From NCBI GenBank assembly GCA_021802425.1, contig JAJZXJ010000002.1, positions 88,370 through 152,369 on the forward strand: a stretch of 64,000 nucleotides of DNA, written 5' to 3'. The notes beneath the pieces are model-generated. The model was not told the origin of the DNA. It was given only the letters and a program-made list of their open reading frames with translations, and searched no databases. The stretch is from Acidulodesulfobacterium sp021802425 (GTDB taxonomy: Bacteria > SZUA-79 > Acidulodesulfobacterales > Acidulodesulfobacteraceae). Within the stretch, counting starts at the first letter, position 1. Each line of letters opens with the position of its first letter. Positions 43,377 to 52,663 of the stretch are shown here, piece by piece. The position numbers and the translations under genes are program-made.

Positions 43377-45341
43377 TCACTGATTTATTTTAAGAATTTC
43401 CCCCGGATAAATTGCGTTAGGGTTCTTAATATTGTTGTCGGCCATAATATTCTTAATATTGCCATGAAATTTTAAGGCAATCGAATATAAAGAATCTCCA
43501 AATTTTACCCGATAATGTAAAAAACCTTGATTTGCTTGAGGGTGATTATTATGAATATAGGAGTATTTGCTATTAAAGCCTTTCCTTTTTATGAATATTT
43601 TTTCTCCGGCATGGATATCGTTTCCTGACATATGATTTATAATCCTTATCGTATTTAAAGAGACATTATAGTCACGCGATATGCTCCATAGCGTCATACC
43701 CGGTTTAACAATTACATAGGCAAGCCGAAGATTTGCCGGCGCCGTCTTTATATGGGATATGCCCGGAATAGTAATTCTTTCTCCTACCCTGAGGACGCTA
43801 TAGTTATTAAGCCCGTTATACCTCTCTAATGTTCCGAGGGATATTCCATATTTGGAAGCGATCCCCATAAGGGTGTCTCCGGGCAGAACGGTATAATAAG
43901 CATTATTTGTTATGTTTCTATAAACCGCCCCCTTTACGTTTATGCCCGGAATAGTAATTCTTTCTCCTACCCTGAGGACGCTATAGTTATTAAGCCCGTT
44001 ATACCTCTCTAATGTTCCGAGGGATATTCCATATTTGGAAGCGATCCCCATAAGGGTGTCTCCCGGAATGACGGTATAATAAACATTATTTTCCGATCTT
44101 TCATAAGATGTGTCAACGACTTGAGGTTCTTGATTAATATATTTTTGGATATGCTTAAAATTTTTCATAAAAATTTTATATTTACTTGCAGGTATATTAA
44201 GCATAAATCCAGGATCATTCGGCGGGGTTGCATTTCTTAAAAGGTCTTGATTCATATGCCACAGCGTATATTCCGAAATACCGGCGCATTTTGCAAGAGC
44301 GTATAAATTGACGGAAAAAGGAACATTGACCTGTTTAAATTTGATAGGTTTTTTATAGATTATATTGTGAAACCCAAAATTTTCGGGGTCTTTCGCAATA
44401 ATTGCGGCGGCAATTATTTTAGGGACATATCTCCTTGTTTGCCCTGGCAAAAGATACGGCCTATTTTGGGATATTGTCCAGAAATTTCCTCCTGGATATA
44501 GCGATAGAGCCCTTTCAATGGTTAACTCGCCGGAATTATAAGCCGCGGCGGCAAGATACCACGAACCGAACTTATTGAAGAGATCTCTTAAATATCTGCC
44601 TGCGGCATAAGTGGATTCAACGGGGTTTCTTCTTTCATCGACCCACCAGTTTGTGGTTAAACCAAACAGCCTTCCAGTAGATGGGATAAACTGCCACATT
44701 CCGCTGGCCCCGGCATAAGAATAAGCGGTGGGGGAAAAGCCGCTTTCAATCATGGCAAGGTATGCCAAATCGTTTGGTATGCCTAATTTATTAAAAACCT
44801 TCTTTATCATCGGAATATATCTTTCAGACCTTGAAAGAGCATATTTAAAAAATTTTCTACCCGCGGTTTGATAATAATGTATGTAATGGACGATTTCTTT
44901 ATTTATTATCATCGGGAATATATGGGATATGTTTTTTTTGTAATTTGCGAGGCCGCCGCTTTTTGCTAAAAGTCCGGATTTAATTAAATCGGCGTTTGCT
45001 TCGCGGCTGCCGGAATCCGCCGCTTTTTGCTTCGGTTTTATTAAAACCAGCTTAGAATTTTCTTTACTATTCTTCGGCGTATCGGTTATATTGTTTTTTG
45101 ATGATTTTGGAGTCTTGTCCGGAGCGTTACCCGCAACGGTTGAGTTTACTATGACTACGCTTGCGGAGTCTTGACGATTAACCTTGTTTTTTACTTTCTT
45201 GTTATATTTAGATGTTTTAAATCTTATCTGAATAAAATCCTGGTTATTAAGATTTGATGCAAAGACATGGCGGGTCGTTGAAATAAATAATATCAAAATT
45301 AAAAAGGCGCACAAGCCGTAACCTTTTAATCTTTTCATCAC
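43377..45341 (-). CDS. mltD: membrane-bound lytic transglycosylase, MltD type, with four LysM domains
   Basis: It cleaves peptidoglycan between MurNAc and GlcNAc to form 1,6-anhydro ends in the periplasm. An N-terminal hydrophobic signal (about 8-28, ending HVFA) is followed by a Lys/Ser-rich linker, an SLT domain with catalytic Glu in MIESGFSPTAYSYAGASG and MWQFIPSTGRLFGL (about 190-330), then four LysM repeats to the C-terminus. Repeats one and two are nearly identical (YYTVxPGDTLMGIASKYGIS), encoded by a perfect 120-bp duplication. 654 residues. It has its own strong promoter upstream (45430-45458). Confidence 0.94.
   Translation of the reverse strand: MMKRLKGYGLCAFLILILFISTTRHVFASNLNNQDFIQIRFKTSKYNKKVKNKVNRQDSASVVIVNSTVAGNAPDKTPKSSKNNITDTPKNSKENSKLVLIKPKQKAADSGSREANADLIKSGLLAKSGGLANYKKNISHIFPMIINKEIVHYIHYYQTAGRKFFKYALSRSERYIPMIKKVFNKLGIPNDLAYLAMIESGFSPTAYSYAGASGMWQFIPSTGRLFGLTTNWWVDERRNPVESTYAAGRYLRDLFNKFGSWYLAAAAYNSGELTIERALSLYPGGNFWTISQNRPYLLPGQTRRYVPKIIAAAIIAKDPENFGFHNIIYKKPIKFKQVNVPFSVNLYALAKCAGISEYTLWHMNQDLLRNATPPNDPGFMLNIPASKYKIFMKNFKHIQKYINQEPQVVDTSYERSENNVYYTVIPGDTLMGIASKYGISLGTLERYNGLNNYSVLRVGERITIPGINVKGAVYRNITNNAYYTVLPGDTLMGIASKYGISLGTLERYNGLNNYSVLRVGERITIPGISHIKTAPANLRLAYVIVKPGMTLWSISRDYNVSLNTIRIINHMSGNDIHAGEKIFIKRKGFNSKYSYIHNNHPQANQGFLHYRVKFGDSLYSIALKFHGNIKNIMADNNIKNPNAIYPGEILKINQ
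43761..44063 (-). repeat. tandem duplication of a LysM-coding segment
   Basis: Within mltD, bases 43761-43880 and 43944-44063 are identical over 120 bp at an offset of 183 bp (61 codons), with further similarity beyond (GGTATAATAA-A/G-CATTATT). Each unit codes one LysM repeat and its linker. Exact identity at synonymous positions implies a recent duplication or ongoing gene conversion. Confidence 0.9.
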
Positions 45342-45596
45342 AAAGCCCCTCTCCGAATGGTTCTGTTTCCTTAAGTATAAATTTATCCGTAATAAAAACT
45401 TATCTATTTTTCTATTTTTCTAAAAAATGATTATAATGCGGTTAAATGCAAATGTCAAATTTATTTAAGAAATTCTTGACAATTTTATATAAATTTGGTT
45501 AAGTATTTAATGTATTATATGTCATTATAAGATTATCCTAATTAGTTAATCTTTTAAAAATCACGATTAATCAATTAATTTTAGAAGGGGTTAAAA
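45342..45596. other. divergent intergenic region, mltD / aminotransferase
   Basis: At 255 bp this is the longest gene-free stretch. It holds the minus-strand consensus promoter (45430-45458) and, 17 bases away on the other strand, a perfect TTGACA (45476-45481) whose -10 partner is weak (TTAAGT at 45499-45504, 17-bp spacing). An AGAAGGGG ribosome site precedes the aminotransferase ATG. I see no further gene. Confidence 0.6.
45430..45458 (-). promoter_or_regulatory. consensus sigma-70 promoter for mltD
   Basis: On the minus strand, TTGACA (45458-45453) is followed by exactly 17 bp and then TATAAT (45435-45430), a full match to the sigma-70 consensus. The start of transcription would be near 45423, giving a leader of about 80 bases before the mltD ATG at 45341. 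It would serve mltD and probably moeA and the NtrC-type gene. Confidence 0.8.
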
Positions 45597-46739
45597 ATGC
45601 AAAAAAAGTATTTATTGGCACCGGGTCCCACTCCTGTTCCAGAGCGCGCCTTAGCCGATATGGCGCTTCCTATTATACATCACAGGGCTCCAGAATATTC
45701 GGTTATACTTCAAGAGGTTAGAGATAATTTAAAATATTTATTCCAGACGAAGCAGGAGGTTTTAATATTTACATCAAGCGGGACGGGGGCTATGGAAGGC
45801 TGCGTGTCAAATATTCTTTCGGCGGGAGATCATGCGCTTGCGGTAAGAGGGGGAAAATTTGGAGAAAGATGGTTCGATATATGCAAAGCATATTCCGTTA
45901 ATGTAAAAGCTATAGATGTCGAATGGGGGCATACCGTTTCTCCCGGGGCAATAGAAGACGCCCTAAAAAATGACCCCGAAATAAAAGCGGTCTATATTCA
46001 AGCCTCTGAAACATCGACAGGCGTTTATCACCCGGTAAAAGAGATTGCGGACATCATTAAAAAACGGGAAAACACCATTCTTATAGTCGATGCAATTACC
46101 GCACTCGGAGTTGTCAGTATTCCGCAGGATGAGTGGGGAATAGATGTGATTGTTACCGGCTCGCAGAAAGCGCTTATGCTTCCCCCCGGGCTTGCATTTG
46201 CTTCTCTTAGCGAGAAAGCCTGGAGTTTTGTCGAAAAATCTACTCTTCCCAAATATTACTTTAACTTCAAAAAAGAAAAGAAGTCGTTAGAAAAAAATCA
46301 AAATGCTTACACTCCTAATGTACAGCTTATAATTGGATTAAGAGAGGTGTTAAGAGAGATTAAGGAGGAAGGGCTGGAAAAAGTCTTTGAAAGGCATGCA
46401 AGGCTTGCAAATGCCACAAGGTTGGCAGTTCAAGCTTTAGGTTTAAAACTTTATACGGCAGATAAACCTTCAAATGCTCTCACGGCTGTTTGGGCGCCCG
46501 ATGGAATGGATGCGGGGAAAATAACAAAGCTTATAAGGGAAAAATACGGCATCACTATCGCCGGCGGACAGGATGCCGCAAAAGGCAGGATATTTAGAAT
46601 AGCGCATTTAGGTTACGCAGGCTGCTTTGATGTAATAACCGCTATTTCCGCATTAGAAGCTGTTTTAAAAGAATTAGGCTATAAATTTGAACTTGGCATC
46701 GGACTTAAAGCCGCTCAAAAAGCCCTTTTTGGCGAGTAA
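45597..46739 (+). CDS. class V aminotransferase (serine-pyruvate / alanine-glyoxylate type)
   Basis: A PLP-dependent fold-type I enzyme of 380 residues. It begins KKYLLAPGPTPVPERAL, the alanine-glyoxylate/serine-pyruvate aminotransferase signature, with FTSSGTGAMEGCVSN, VDAITALGV and the PLP-Lys in TGSQKALMLPPGLAF. It is next to serA, so the likely role is the transamination step of serine synthesis in place of SerC, a role inferred from neighbourhood. A dedicated serine-glyoxylate or alanine-glyoxylate aminotransferase remains possible. Confidence 0.92.
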   Translation: MQKKYLLAPGPTPVPERALADMALPIIHHRAPEYSVILQEVRDNLKYLFQTKQEVLIFTSSGTGAMEGCVSNILSAGDHALAVRGGKFGERWFDICKAYSVNVKAIDVEWGHTVSPGAIEDALKNDPEIKAVYIQASETSTGVYHPVKEIADIIKKRENTILIVDAITALGVVSIPQDEWGIDVIVTGSQKALMLPPGLAFASLSEKAWSFVEKSTLPKYYFNFKKEKKSLEKNQNAYTPNVQLIIGLREVLREIKEEGLEKVFERHARLANATRLAVQALGLKLYTADKPSNALTAVWAPDGMDAGKITKLIREKYGITIAGGQDAAKGRIFRIAHLGYAGCFDVITAISALEAVLKELGYKFELGIGLKAAQKALFGE

Positions 46740-46791
46740 ATTATTGGAAAAGCACGTTTTAAATATATATGGTATGATAGGAGGAGAATAA

Positions 46792-48369
46792 ATGCTTAAG
46801 GTTCTTGTTAGCGATAAACTTTCAAAAGAAGGCGTAGATATTTTAACTAAAACAGGGGAGATTCAAGTTGACATTAAAACCGGCTTGAAACCCGAAGAGC
46901 TTAAAGCAATAATCCATGAATATCACGGCATAGTCATCAGAAGCGCAACCAAGCTTACCAAGGATATAATAGAGGATGCAAAAAATCTAAAAGTTATCGG
47001 AAGAGCCGGAAGCGGCCTCGATAACGTGGATAAAGCGGCGGCAACAGCGGCAGGCGTAGTCGTTATGAACACGCCCGGCGGAAATACGATAACCACCGCC
47101 GAACTTACATTTGGAATGCTGCTTGCCATGTCAAGGCATATACCGCAATCATTTCTTTCGATAAAAGAAGGCAAATGGGAAAAAAGCAAGTTTCAGGGAA
47201 CAGAGGTTTACGGTAAAACATTGGGTATAATCGGTATGGGAAATATTGGACAGGTACTTTATAAAAGGGCAAAATGTTTTGGCATGAATGTTATGGGATA
47301 CGATCCTTTGCTGTCTAAAGATAAGGCTTTGGAACTTGAAATAAACCTTGTAAGCCTCGATGAAATATACGCAAGTTCAGACTACATCAGCGTTCATACG
47401 CCTTTGGTAAAAGAAACCAAGGGCATGATCAACAAAGAAACTATAGCGAAAATGAAAGACGGGGTCAAACTTTTAAACATTGCAAGAGGGGGCATAATCA
47501 ACGAAAGCGATCTTTATGAGGCTTTAAAATCGGGAAAAGTTTCATCCTGCGCCCTTGATGTCTTTGAAGTCGAACCGCCTGAGGGCAACCCTCTTTTAAC
47601 GCTTGATAACCTGATTGCCACTCCGCATCTCGGGGCATCGACCGAGGAGGCTCAAGTTAATGTCGCCGTTGCAATTTGTAATCAGATTGTTGACTATCTT
47701 ATTAACGGAACTATAAAAAATGCGGTAAATGTTCCGTCCGTCACAAAAGAAGAGGTCGAAGTAATAGGGCCGTATCTAAATTTAGGAGAAAAAATAGGCA
47801 AGCTTTTGGGAAATATTATAACGGGCGGGATTAAATCCATTAAAATAGATTATAACGGGGCTGTTTCCTCTCACAATACTAATGCCATAACCCCGAATAT
47901 CGTCAAAGGCATTCTTTATCCGTTGCTTGGCGAAGATGTAAACTATGTTAATGCAATAGAAACCGCAAAAAAAAGAGGCATATCTATCGTAGAATCAAAA
48001 TCGGAACAGGCATTGGATTACACGAGTACTATCAGTATTTTTGTTACTACCGATACAAAAACATTCTCTATTTCGGGGGCAATTTTCGGCAAAAAAAATC
48101 CATGGATAGTTAAAATAGATGAATACTCAATCGAAGCTATTCCCGAGGGGCATATACTTGTCTTATTCAATCTTGATAAACCGGGTGTTATAGCATCCAT
48201 TGGAAAAGTTCTCGGAAGAAACAATATCAATATCGCAAGGATGCATTTGGGAAGATATAAGGATAAAGCGGTTTCTATTTTACAGTTAGACTCTCAGGTA
48301 GGTAACGGTGTCATTGAGGAGCTCAAGTCAGAACCAAATATAACCGGCGCAAAATATTTAGAGTTATAG
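46792..48369 (+). CDS. serA: D-3-phosphoglycerate dehydrogenase
   Basis: SerA oxidises 3-phosphoglycerate to phosphohydroxypyruvate, the first step of serine synthesis. Long form of 525 residues: substrate-binding and NAD domains (GMGNIGQVLYKRAK; catalytic Arg-Glu-His in NIARGGIINE, DVFEVEPPE and TPHLGASTEEAQ), then an intervening ASB domain and a C-terminal ACT domain (HILVLFNLDKPGVIASIGKV) that usually binds serine for feedback inhibition. It shares one base with hisZ (TAGTG). Confidence 0.97.
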   Translation: MLKVLVSDKLSKEGVDILTKTGEIQVDIKTGLKPEELKAIIHEYHGIVIRSATKLTKDIIEDAKNLKVIGRAGSGLDNVDKAAATAAGVVVMNTPGGNTITTAELTFGMLLAMSRHIPQSFLSIKEGKWEKSKFQGTEVYGKTLGIIGMGNIGQVLYKRAKCFGMNVMGYDPLLSKDKALELEINLVSLDEIYASSDYISVHTPLVKETKGMINKETIAKMKDGVKLLNIARGGIINESDLYEALKSGKVSSCALDVFEVEPPEGNPLLTLDNLIATPHLGASTEEAQVNVAVAICNQIVDYLINGTIKNAVNVPSVTKEEVEVIGPYLNLGEKIGKLLGNIITGGIKSIKIDYNGAVSSHNTNAITPNIVKGILYPLLGEDVNYVNAIETAKKRGISIVESKSEQALDYTSTISIFVTTDTKTFSISGAIFGKKNPWIVKIDEYSIEAIPEGHILVLFNLDKPGVIASIGKVLGRNNINIARMHLGRYKDKAVSILQLDSQVGNGVIEELKSEPNITGAKYLEL

Positions 48370-49667
48370 TGAATAGAAAACACACAATAATTTCTTCGCA
48401 ACCCCCTCCCGGAACAAGGGATTTTTTACCTCTTGAAGCCAAATTTATTAATATGGCCGCCGATACTTTGCTGGACGAATTCTCGAAGTGGGGATATAAA
48501 AGGGTTGCAACACCTAGCATCGATTATCTCGATGTATTTCTTTTAAGTTCAAAAGCCAATGAACTATTTAAAGTAGCCGATATCGGTTCCGGAGAGATGC
48601 TTTCTTTCAGAAGCGATTTCACGCCTCAAATCGGCAGACTTAGCTCGGCATTAAGAAATTCCAGTATGTTGCCGTACAAGTTTTCATACTTTGGACCTGT
48701 TCTGCGAAACTTTGATCCTATTTTGGGAAAGTCTCGCGAAATATGGCAGGCAGGGGCTGAGCTAATAGGCCCGGAAAGTCCCGAAAGCGATGCCGAACTC
48801 ATTATTATGGGTATCGAATCCTTAAAAAAACTTAATGTTAAGGATTTTAGCGTTGATATAGGCAATGTAGAATTTTTCAGAGGCATTGTTTCGGATATAG
48901 ATGAGCCTGCCAGGAATAAAATCGAAGAATTTACCCTGAGGAAAGATTCCTCGGGTTTAAACTCTTTTTTGGAGGATTTATCTTTACCGGATGGCAAAAA
49001 GGATATTATCAAAGAATTGCCTTTTATGTTCGGCGAAAAAGCCGTTATAAAAAGGGCATGGAAAATGACGGATAACGAAAGGGCGATAAATGCTCTTGAA
49101 ACTATGGAGCGGGTTATTTCGTACATAAAATCGTACAAACTTGAAAAATATATCACAATCGATTTAGGAGAAATCAGGGGTTTAAATTATTATACGGGGA
49201 CTATTTTCGAATGTTTCATACCGCATGTCGGTTATGAAATTTTTGGGGGAGGCAGATATAATAACTTAATTGGAATGTTTGGAGAAAATTGTGCAGGAGC
49301 AGGTTTTGCCGTTAATTTAGATATATTGAGCAAATATGTTGATTTCCCTGATTTCAGGAGCGATGACTTTTTAGTTTTTAATAAAACGGATAATAAAAAA
49401 TTGGAAGTCGAAATAATTATGTTTTTGAGGAAAAAAGGTTTGAAAGCCGAATCCGATTTTATGGATTATGATTATTCGGATGCTTTAAAGTATGCGGAAG
49501 AACAGGGTATAAAACATGTCGTATATATACAAAATAATGAAGGCAAAACGCAGTTCGGCAGAGCGGAGCCCGAAGAAAAATATTACATTTTATTAAAAAA
49601 CATTTATAATAATAGCGAAAAAAGATTTAGAACCATGGCAGGTTTTAAAAAATACCTTGAATTATAG
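48369..49667 (+). CDS. hisZ: ATP phosphoribosyltransferase regulatory subunit
   Basis: HisZ is a catalytically inactive HisRS-like partner of short-form HisG. It has the class II synthetase core (PPPGTRDFLPLEA at the N-terminus, MLSFRSDFTPQIGRL, WQAGAELIGPESPESDAEL, GGGRYNNLIGMFG) but the length of 432 and the C-terminus do not look like a normal HisS anticodon domain. The start is GTG at 48369, coupled to serA. A true HisS cannot be fully excluded without an alignment. It precedes purA, a pairing seen in other proteobacteria. Confidence 0.85.
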   Translation: MNRKHTIISSQPPPGTRDFLPLEAKFINMAADTLLDEFSKWGYKRVATPSIDYLDVFLLSSKANELFKVADIGSGEMLSFRSDFTPQIGRLSSALRNSSMLPYKFSYFGPVLRNFDPILGKSREIWQAGAELIGPESPESDAELIIMGIESLKKLNVKDFSVDIGNVEFFRGIVSDIDEPARNKIEEFTLRKDSSGLNSFLEDLSLPDGKKDIIKELPFMFGEKAVIKRAWKMTDNERAINALETMERVISYIKSYKLEKYITIDLGEIRGLNYYTGTIFECFIPHVGYEIFGGGRYNNLIGMFGENCAGAGFAVNLDILSKYVDFPDFRSDDFLVFNKTDNKKLEVEIIMFLRKKGLKAESDFMDYDYSDALKYAEEQGIKHVVYIQNNEGKTQFGRAEPEEKYYILLKNIYNNSEKRFRTMAGFKKYLEL

Positions 49668-49715
49668 ATTATTAGCAAGGTTAATTAAAATTAATTTAAT
49701 TTAAACAAAGGATTT

Positions 49716-51008
49716 ATGGGAAAAAAAAATATTATTGTCGTAGGTCTTCAGTGGGGAGACGAGGGAAAGGGAAAAATAGTGGATTTATTGGCGAAAGATG
49801 CCGATATTATAGCCCGTTATCAGGGCGGGAATAATGCAGGGCATACCGTTGTGAACGGGGATTTAAGCCTTGTGTTTAGACTCGTTCCATCGGGGATACT
49901 CAACGAAGAAAAAATCTGCATTCTGGGCAACGGCGTAGTTGTGGATCCGGCGGTGCTGTTTGAAGAATTAGATGCTTTAAAAAAAATAGGCATAGATATT
50001 AAAGACAGGCTTTTTGTCTCCAATAAATGCCACATAATTATGCCTTATCATAAAAGGCTTGACATTGCAAGAGAAAGGCTAAGGGGCGCCGGCATGATAG
50101 GGACAACCGGAAGGGGGATAGGTCCGGCTTATGAAGATAAAGTTGCTAGGCTTGGCATTAGAGCGGTAGATCTGCTTGACAGAGAATTGTTATACGATAA
50201 GATTGTTTTAAGTTTAAAAGAAAAAAACTATTTGTTTAAAAATGTTTTGGGCGAAGATATGTTCAGCCCGGACGATTTAATCGACGAGTATTTTAAATTT
50301 GGAACAAAATTAAAAGATTTTCTAATCGATTCATCCAGTTTTGTAAACGAAAAACTTAAGAAGGGATTTAATATAATGCTTGAAGGCGCCCAGGGAACAT
50401 TTCTTGATGTTGACCACGGGACATATCCTTATGTTACATCGTCTAATACGGTTGCCGGCGGCGCTCTGGCAGGCATTGGGCTGGGGCCGACTATAATCGA
50501 TGAGGTAATAGGAATAACTAAGGCGTACACTACAAGGGTGGGGGAGGGTTATTTTCCCACCGAACTCAAGGAAGGAACGGGCAATATAATTCGCGATAAG
50601 GGCGAAGAATTTGGTTCCGTTACGGGAAGGCCGAGAAGATGCGGATGGTTTGATGCCAATCTTATCAGGGAGGCTAAAAATTTAAACGGTATAACAGGAA
50701 TGGCCGTTACTAAACTCGATGTTTTATCCGGTATTACAAAAATAAACATTTGTACGGGTTATATGTTTAAAGGCGGTGTAACCGACCATCTCCCCCCTTC
50801 CATGGCAGATTATGATAAAATAACCCCGGTATATGAGGAAATTTCCGGATGGAGCGGAGAAATATCCGGTATAAAATCGTTCAAAGATCTTCCCGTAAAT
50901 GCGCAGAAATATCTTTTAAGAATAGAAGAACTGACGGGTCTGTCGTTAAATATCGTATCCATTGGAAAAGAAAGAACGCAGACTATAATTTTAAAAGGCA
51001 TATTTTAG
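49716..51008 (+). CDS. purA: adenylosuccinate synthetase
   Basis: PurA makes adenylosuccinate from IMP, GTP and aspartate, the first step towards AMP. The GTP-binding loop QWGDEGKGKIVDLL is at residues about 11-24, with GNNAGHTVV (catalytic His), TTGRGIGPAYEDK and GRPRRCGWFDA. 430 residues. An AAAGGA site lies upstream. Its last codons and stop lie within a short tandem repeat (50994-51030). Confidence 0.98.
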   Translation: MGKKNIIVVGLQWGDEGKGKIVDLLAKDADIIARYQGGNNAGHTVVNGDLSLVFRLVPSGILNEEKICILGNGVVVDPAVLFEELDALKKIGIDIKDRLFVSNKCHIIMPYHKRLDIARERLRGAGMIGTTGRGIGPAYEDKVARLGIRAVDLLDRELLYDKIVLSLKEKNYLFKNVLGEDMFSPDDLIDEYFKFGTKLKDFLIDSSSFVNEKLKKGFNIMLEGAQGTFLDVDHGTYPYVTSSNTVAGGALAGIGLGPTIIDEVIGITKAYTTRVGEGYFPTELKEGTGNIIRDKGEEFGSVTGRPRRCGWFDANLIREAKNLNGITGMAVTKLDVLSGITKINICTGYMFKGGVTDHLPPSMADYDKITPVYEEISGWSGEISGIKSFKDLPVNAQKYLLRIEELTGLSLNIVSIGKERTQTIILKGIF

Positions 51009-51030
51009 GCCCTGAAAGGCATATTTTAGG
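50994..51030 (+). repeat. 21-bp tandem repeat across the purA stop codon
   Basis: The 16-mer AAAGGCATATTTTAGG occurs at 50994-51009 and again at 51015-51030, spaced by 21 bases. The first copy codes the last purA residues (KGIF) and the TAG stop; the second is non-coding and provides an AGGA about 7-8 bases before the TTG start of the next gene. Confidence 0.9.
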
Positions 51031-51038
51031 ATAATCGC

Positions 51039-51878
51039 TTGCTTTGCGAAAAATACATTAAAATAAAAAATTCGCTAAATTATTCACCTCATGTGAGATT
51101 TCTGGCTTTCCAGTCCTATCTAACCTCGCATCCCCTTCTGCACCAGTTAAACAGCATCCCCTATAACTTTGATAATAAAATTGTAGCCGATATCGGAACA
51201 GGCTTGGGAATATTGCCATATTTGCTTAAAAATAGAAATGCCGGAAAGATTATCGGCATCGATTCCGATAAGGAACTTTTAAATGCGGGCAGTTCTTTGG
51301 TAGAAGATAAAAATGCATATTTTATATGCGCAGACGGGTTTAATATGCCGATAAAAGATGCATCTTTCGATGCAGTTTTTATCAGGTATGTTTTTCAACA
51401 TGTAAATTTATCGGATGATTTTCTCATAGAAGTAAAAAGGGTAATGAAGGATGACGGAATATTAGTTATAATAGATATAGACGATGAACTAAATTTATTT
51501 TATCCCGATTTACCCGAAAGGTCGGAAAATTTGTTTAAAATTTATTCGGAATATCAAAAATTAAAAGGAGGAGATAGATTTATTTCAAAAAAATTACCAT
51601 CCTTTTTATCGGCACATGGATTTAGAGATATAAAAGTAAAACCATATACCGCAACTTTTTTTAGTAAAAAGGACAATGATTTTAATTTTGCGGGGTTAAA
51701 GGATGCTTTTTTATTAATTCAAAACGAGTTAGAACTTGTTAAAAATGACCTTTTTAAAGAAAATCTTATAGGCATGGCGGAATTTCACAAAGGCTTGAAT
51801 GATTATTTTAATTTTTTAAATTCTAAAGAATATTTATTTATTTCGAAAACGGAGTTTGTAATCACCGGTAAAAAATGA
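51039..51878 (+). CDS. class I SAM-dependent methyltransferase
   Basis: A 279-residue methyltransferase with motif I ADIGTGLGILPYLL (about 47-60), an acidic motif II ending GIDSDKEL, the later ICADGFNMP and SFDAVFIRYVFQHVNL, and IIDIDDELN. This resembles Methyltransf_11/25 enzymes acting on small molecules or lipids. The start is a TTG at 51039. It overlaps the ABC permease gene by 4 bp (ATGA), so the two probably work together. Confidence 0.85.
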   Translation: MLCEKYIKIKNSLNYSPHVRFLAFQSYLTSHPLLHQLNSIPYNFDNKIVADIGTGLGILPYLLKNRNAGKIIGIDSDKELLNAGSSLVEDKNAYFICADGFNMPIKDASFDAVFIRYVFQHVNLSDDFLIEVKRVMKDDGILVIIDIDDELNLFYPDLPERSENLFKIYSEYQKLKGGDRFISKKLPSFLSAHGFRDIKVKPYTATFFSKKDNDFNFAGLKDAFLLIQNELELVKNDLFKENLIGMAEFHKGLNDYFNFLNSKEYLFISKTEFVITGKK

Positions 51879-52648
51879 AAACCGAATTAAGCGCATTTAT
51901 AGCAATAAATAATAGAGAAATTTTGAAATTTATAAGGCAAAGGTCAAGGCTTATCACGGATCTTTCAAGGCCGATTATCTGGCTTTTATTCGTTGGTTTC
52001 GGCATTTCGACTATGGTTAAGATTAAAAGCGGTTCTTATATGCAATTTATCTTTCCGGGGATACTTGTAATGACAGTTCTTTTCAGATCTATTTTTTCTT
52101 CTATATCGATAATATGGGATAGGGAATTCGGGGTTTTAAAGGAGATTCTCGTTTCTCCCGTATCGAGAAAAACATTCGTATCCGCAAAGATAACATCGGG
52201 CGGTATTATTAGCACCATTCAGGCAATAATAATGCTGGCTTTTGCCCCTGCGTTAGGAATTAAAATTTCTTTAAGCATTTTTATTCTTACCGTTTTTTCC
52301 CTTTTTTTAATTTCATGTTCCATTACCGCCTTCGGAATAGTTATAGCCTCGAGAATGACATCCTTTGAGGGTTTTAATTCGATTATAAACCTTATAGTCC
52401 AGCCGATGTTTTTTGTAAGCGGCGCGCTTTATCCGATAAAAAGATTTCCATTTTTCTTAAAAATACTGGCTTATGTTAATCCCATAACATATTCTGTCGA
52501 TATACTGAAGTATATCTTTTTTTATAACAAAAAAGTAAGTTTTTTTATCCCCGAGACCCCCATTATATTAGACTTTATTTTTATTTTATCATTTCTAATT
52601 ATAATGATTTTTCTTTCTAATTATTTTTTTGAAAAAGAGGATAATTAA
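51875..52648 (+). CDS. ABC-2 type transporter permease, DrrB-like
   Basis: A 257-residue membrane protein with about six hydrophobic segments. The N-terminal cytoplasmic part (REILKFIRQRSRLITDLSRP) and the segment SIIWDREFGVLKEILVSPVS are the ABC-2 permease signature. The family exports drugs, lipids or polysaccharides with a separate ATPase. No ATPase gene is adjacent or elsewhere in the window, so the partner must be encoded elsewhere. The start overlaps the methyltransferase stop. Confidence 0.9.
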   Translation: MKTELSAFIAINNREILKFIRQRSRLITDLSRPIIWLLFVGFGISTMVKIKSGSYMQFIFPGILVMTVLFRSIFSSISIIWDREFGVLKEILVSPVSRKTFVSAKITSGGIISTIQAIIMLAFAPALGIKISLSIFILTVFSLFLISCSITAFGIVIASRMTSFEGFNSIINLIVQPMFFVSGALYPIKRFPFFLKILAYVNPITYSVDILKYIFFYNKKVSFFIPETPIILDFIFILSFLIIMIFLSNYFFEKEDN

Positions 52649-52663
52649 AAAATTTAAACAAAA

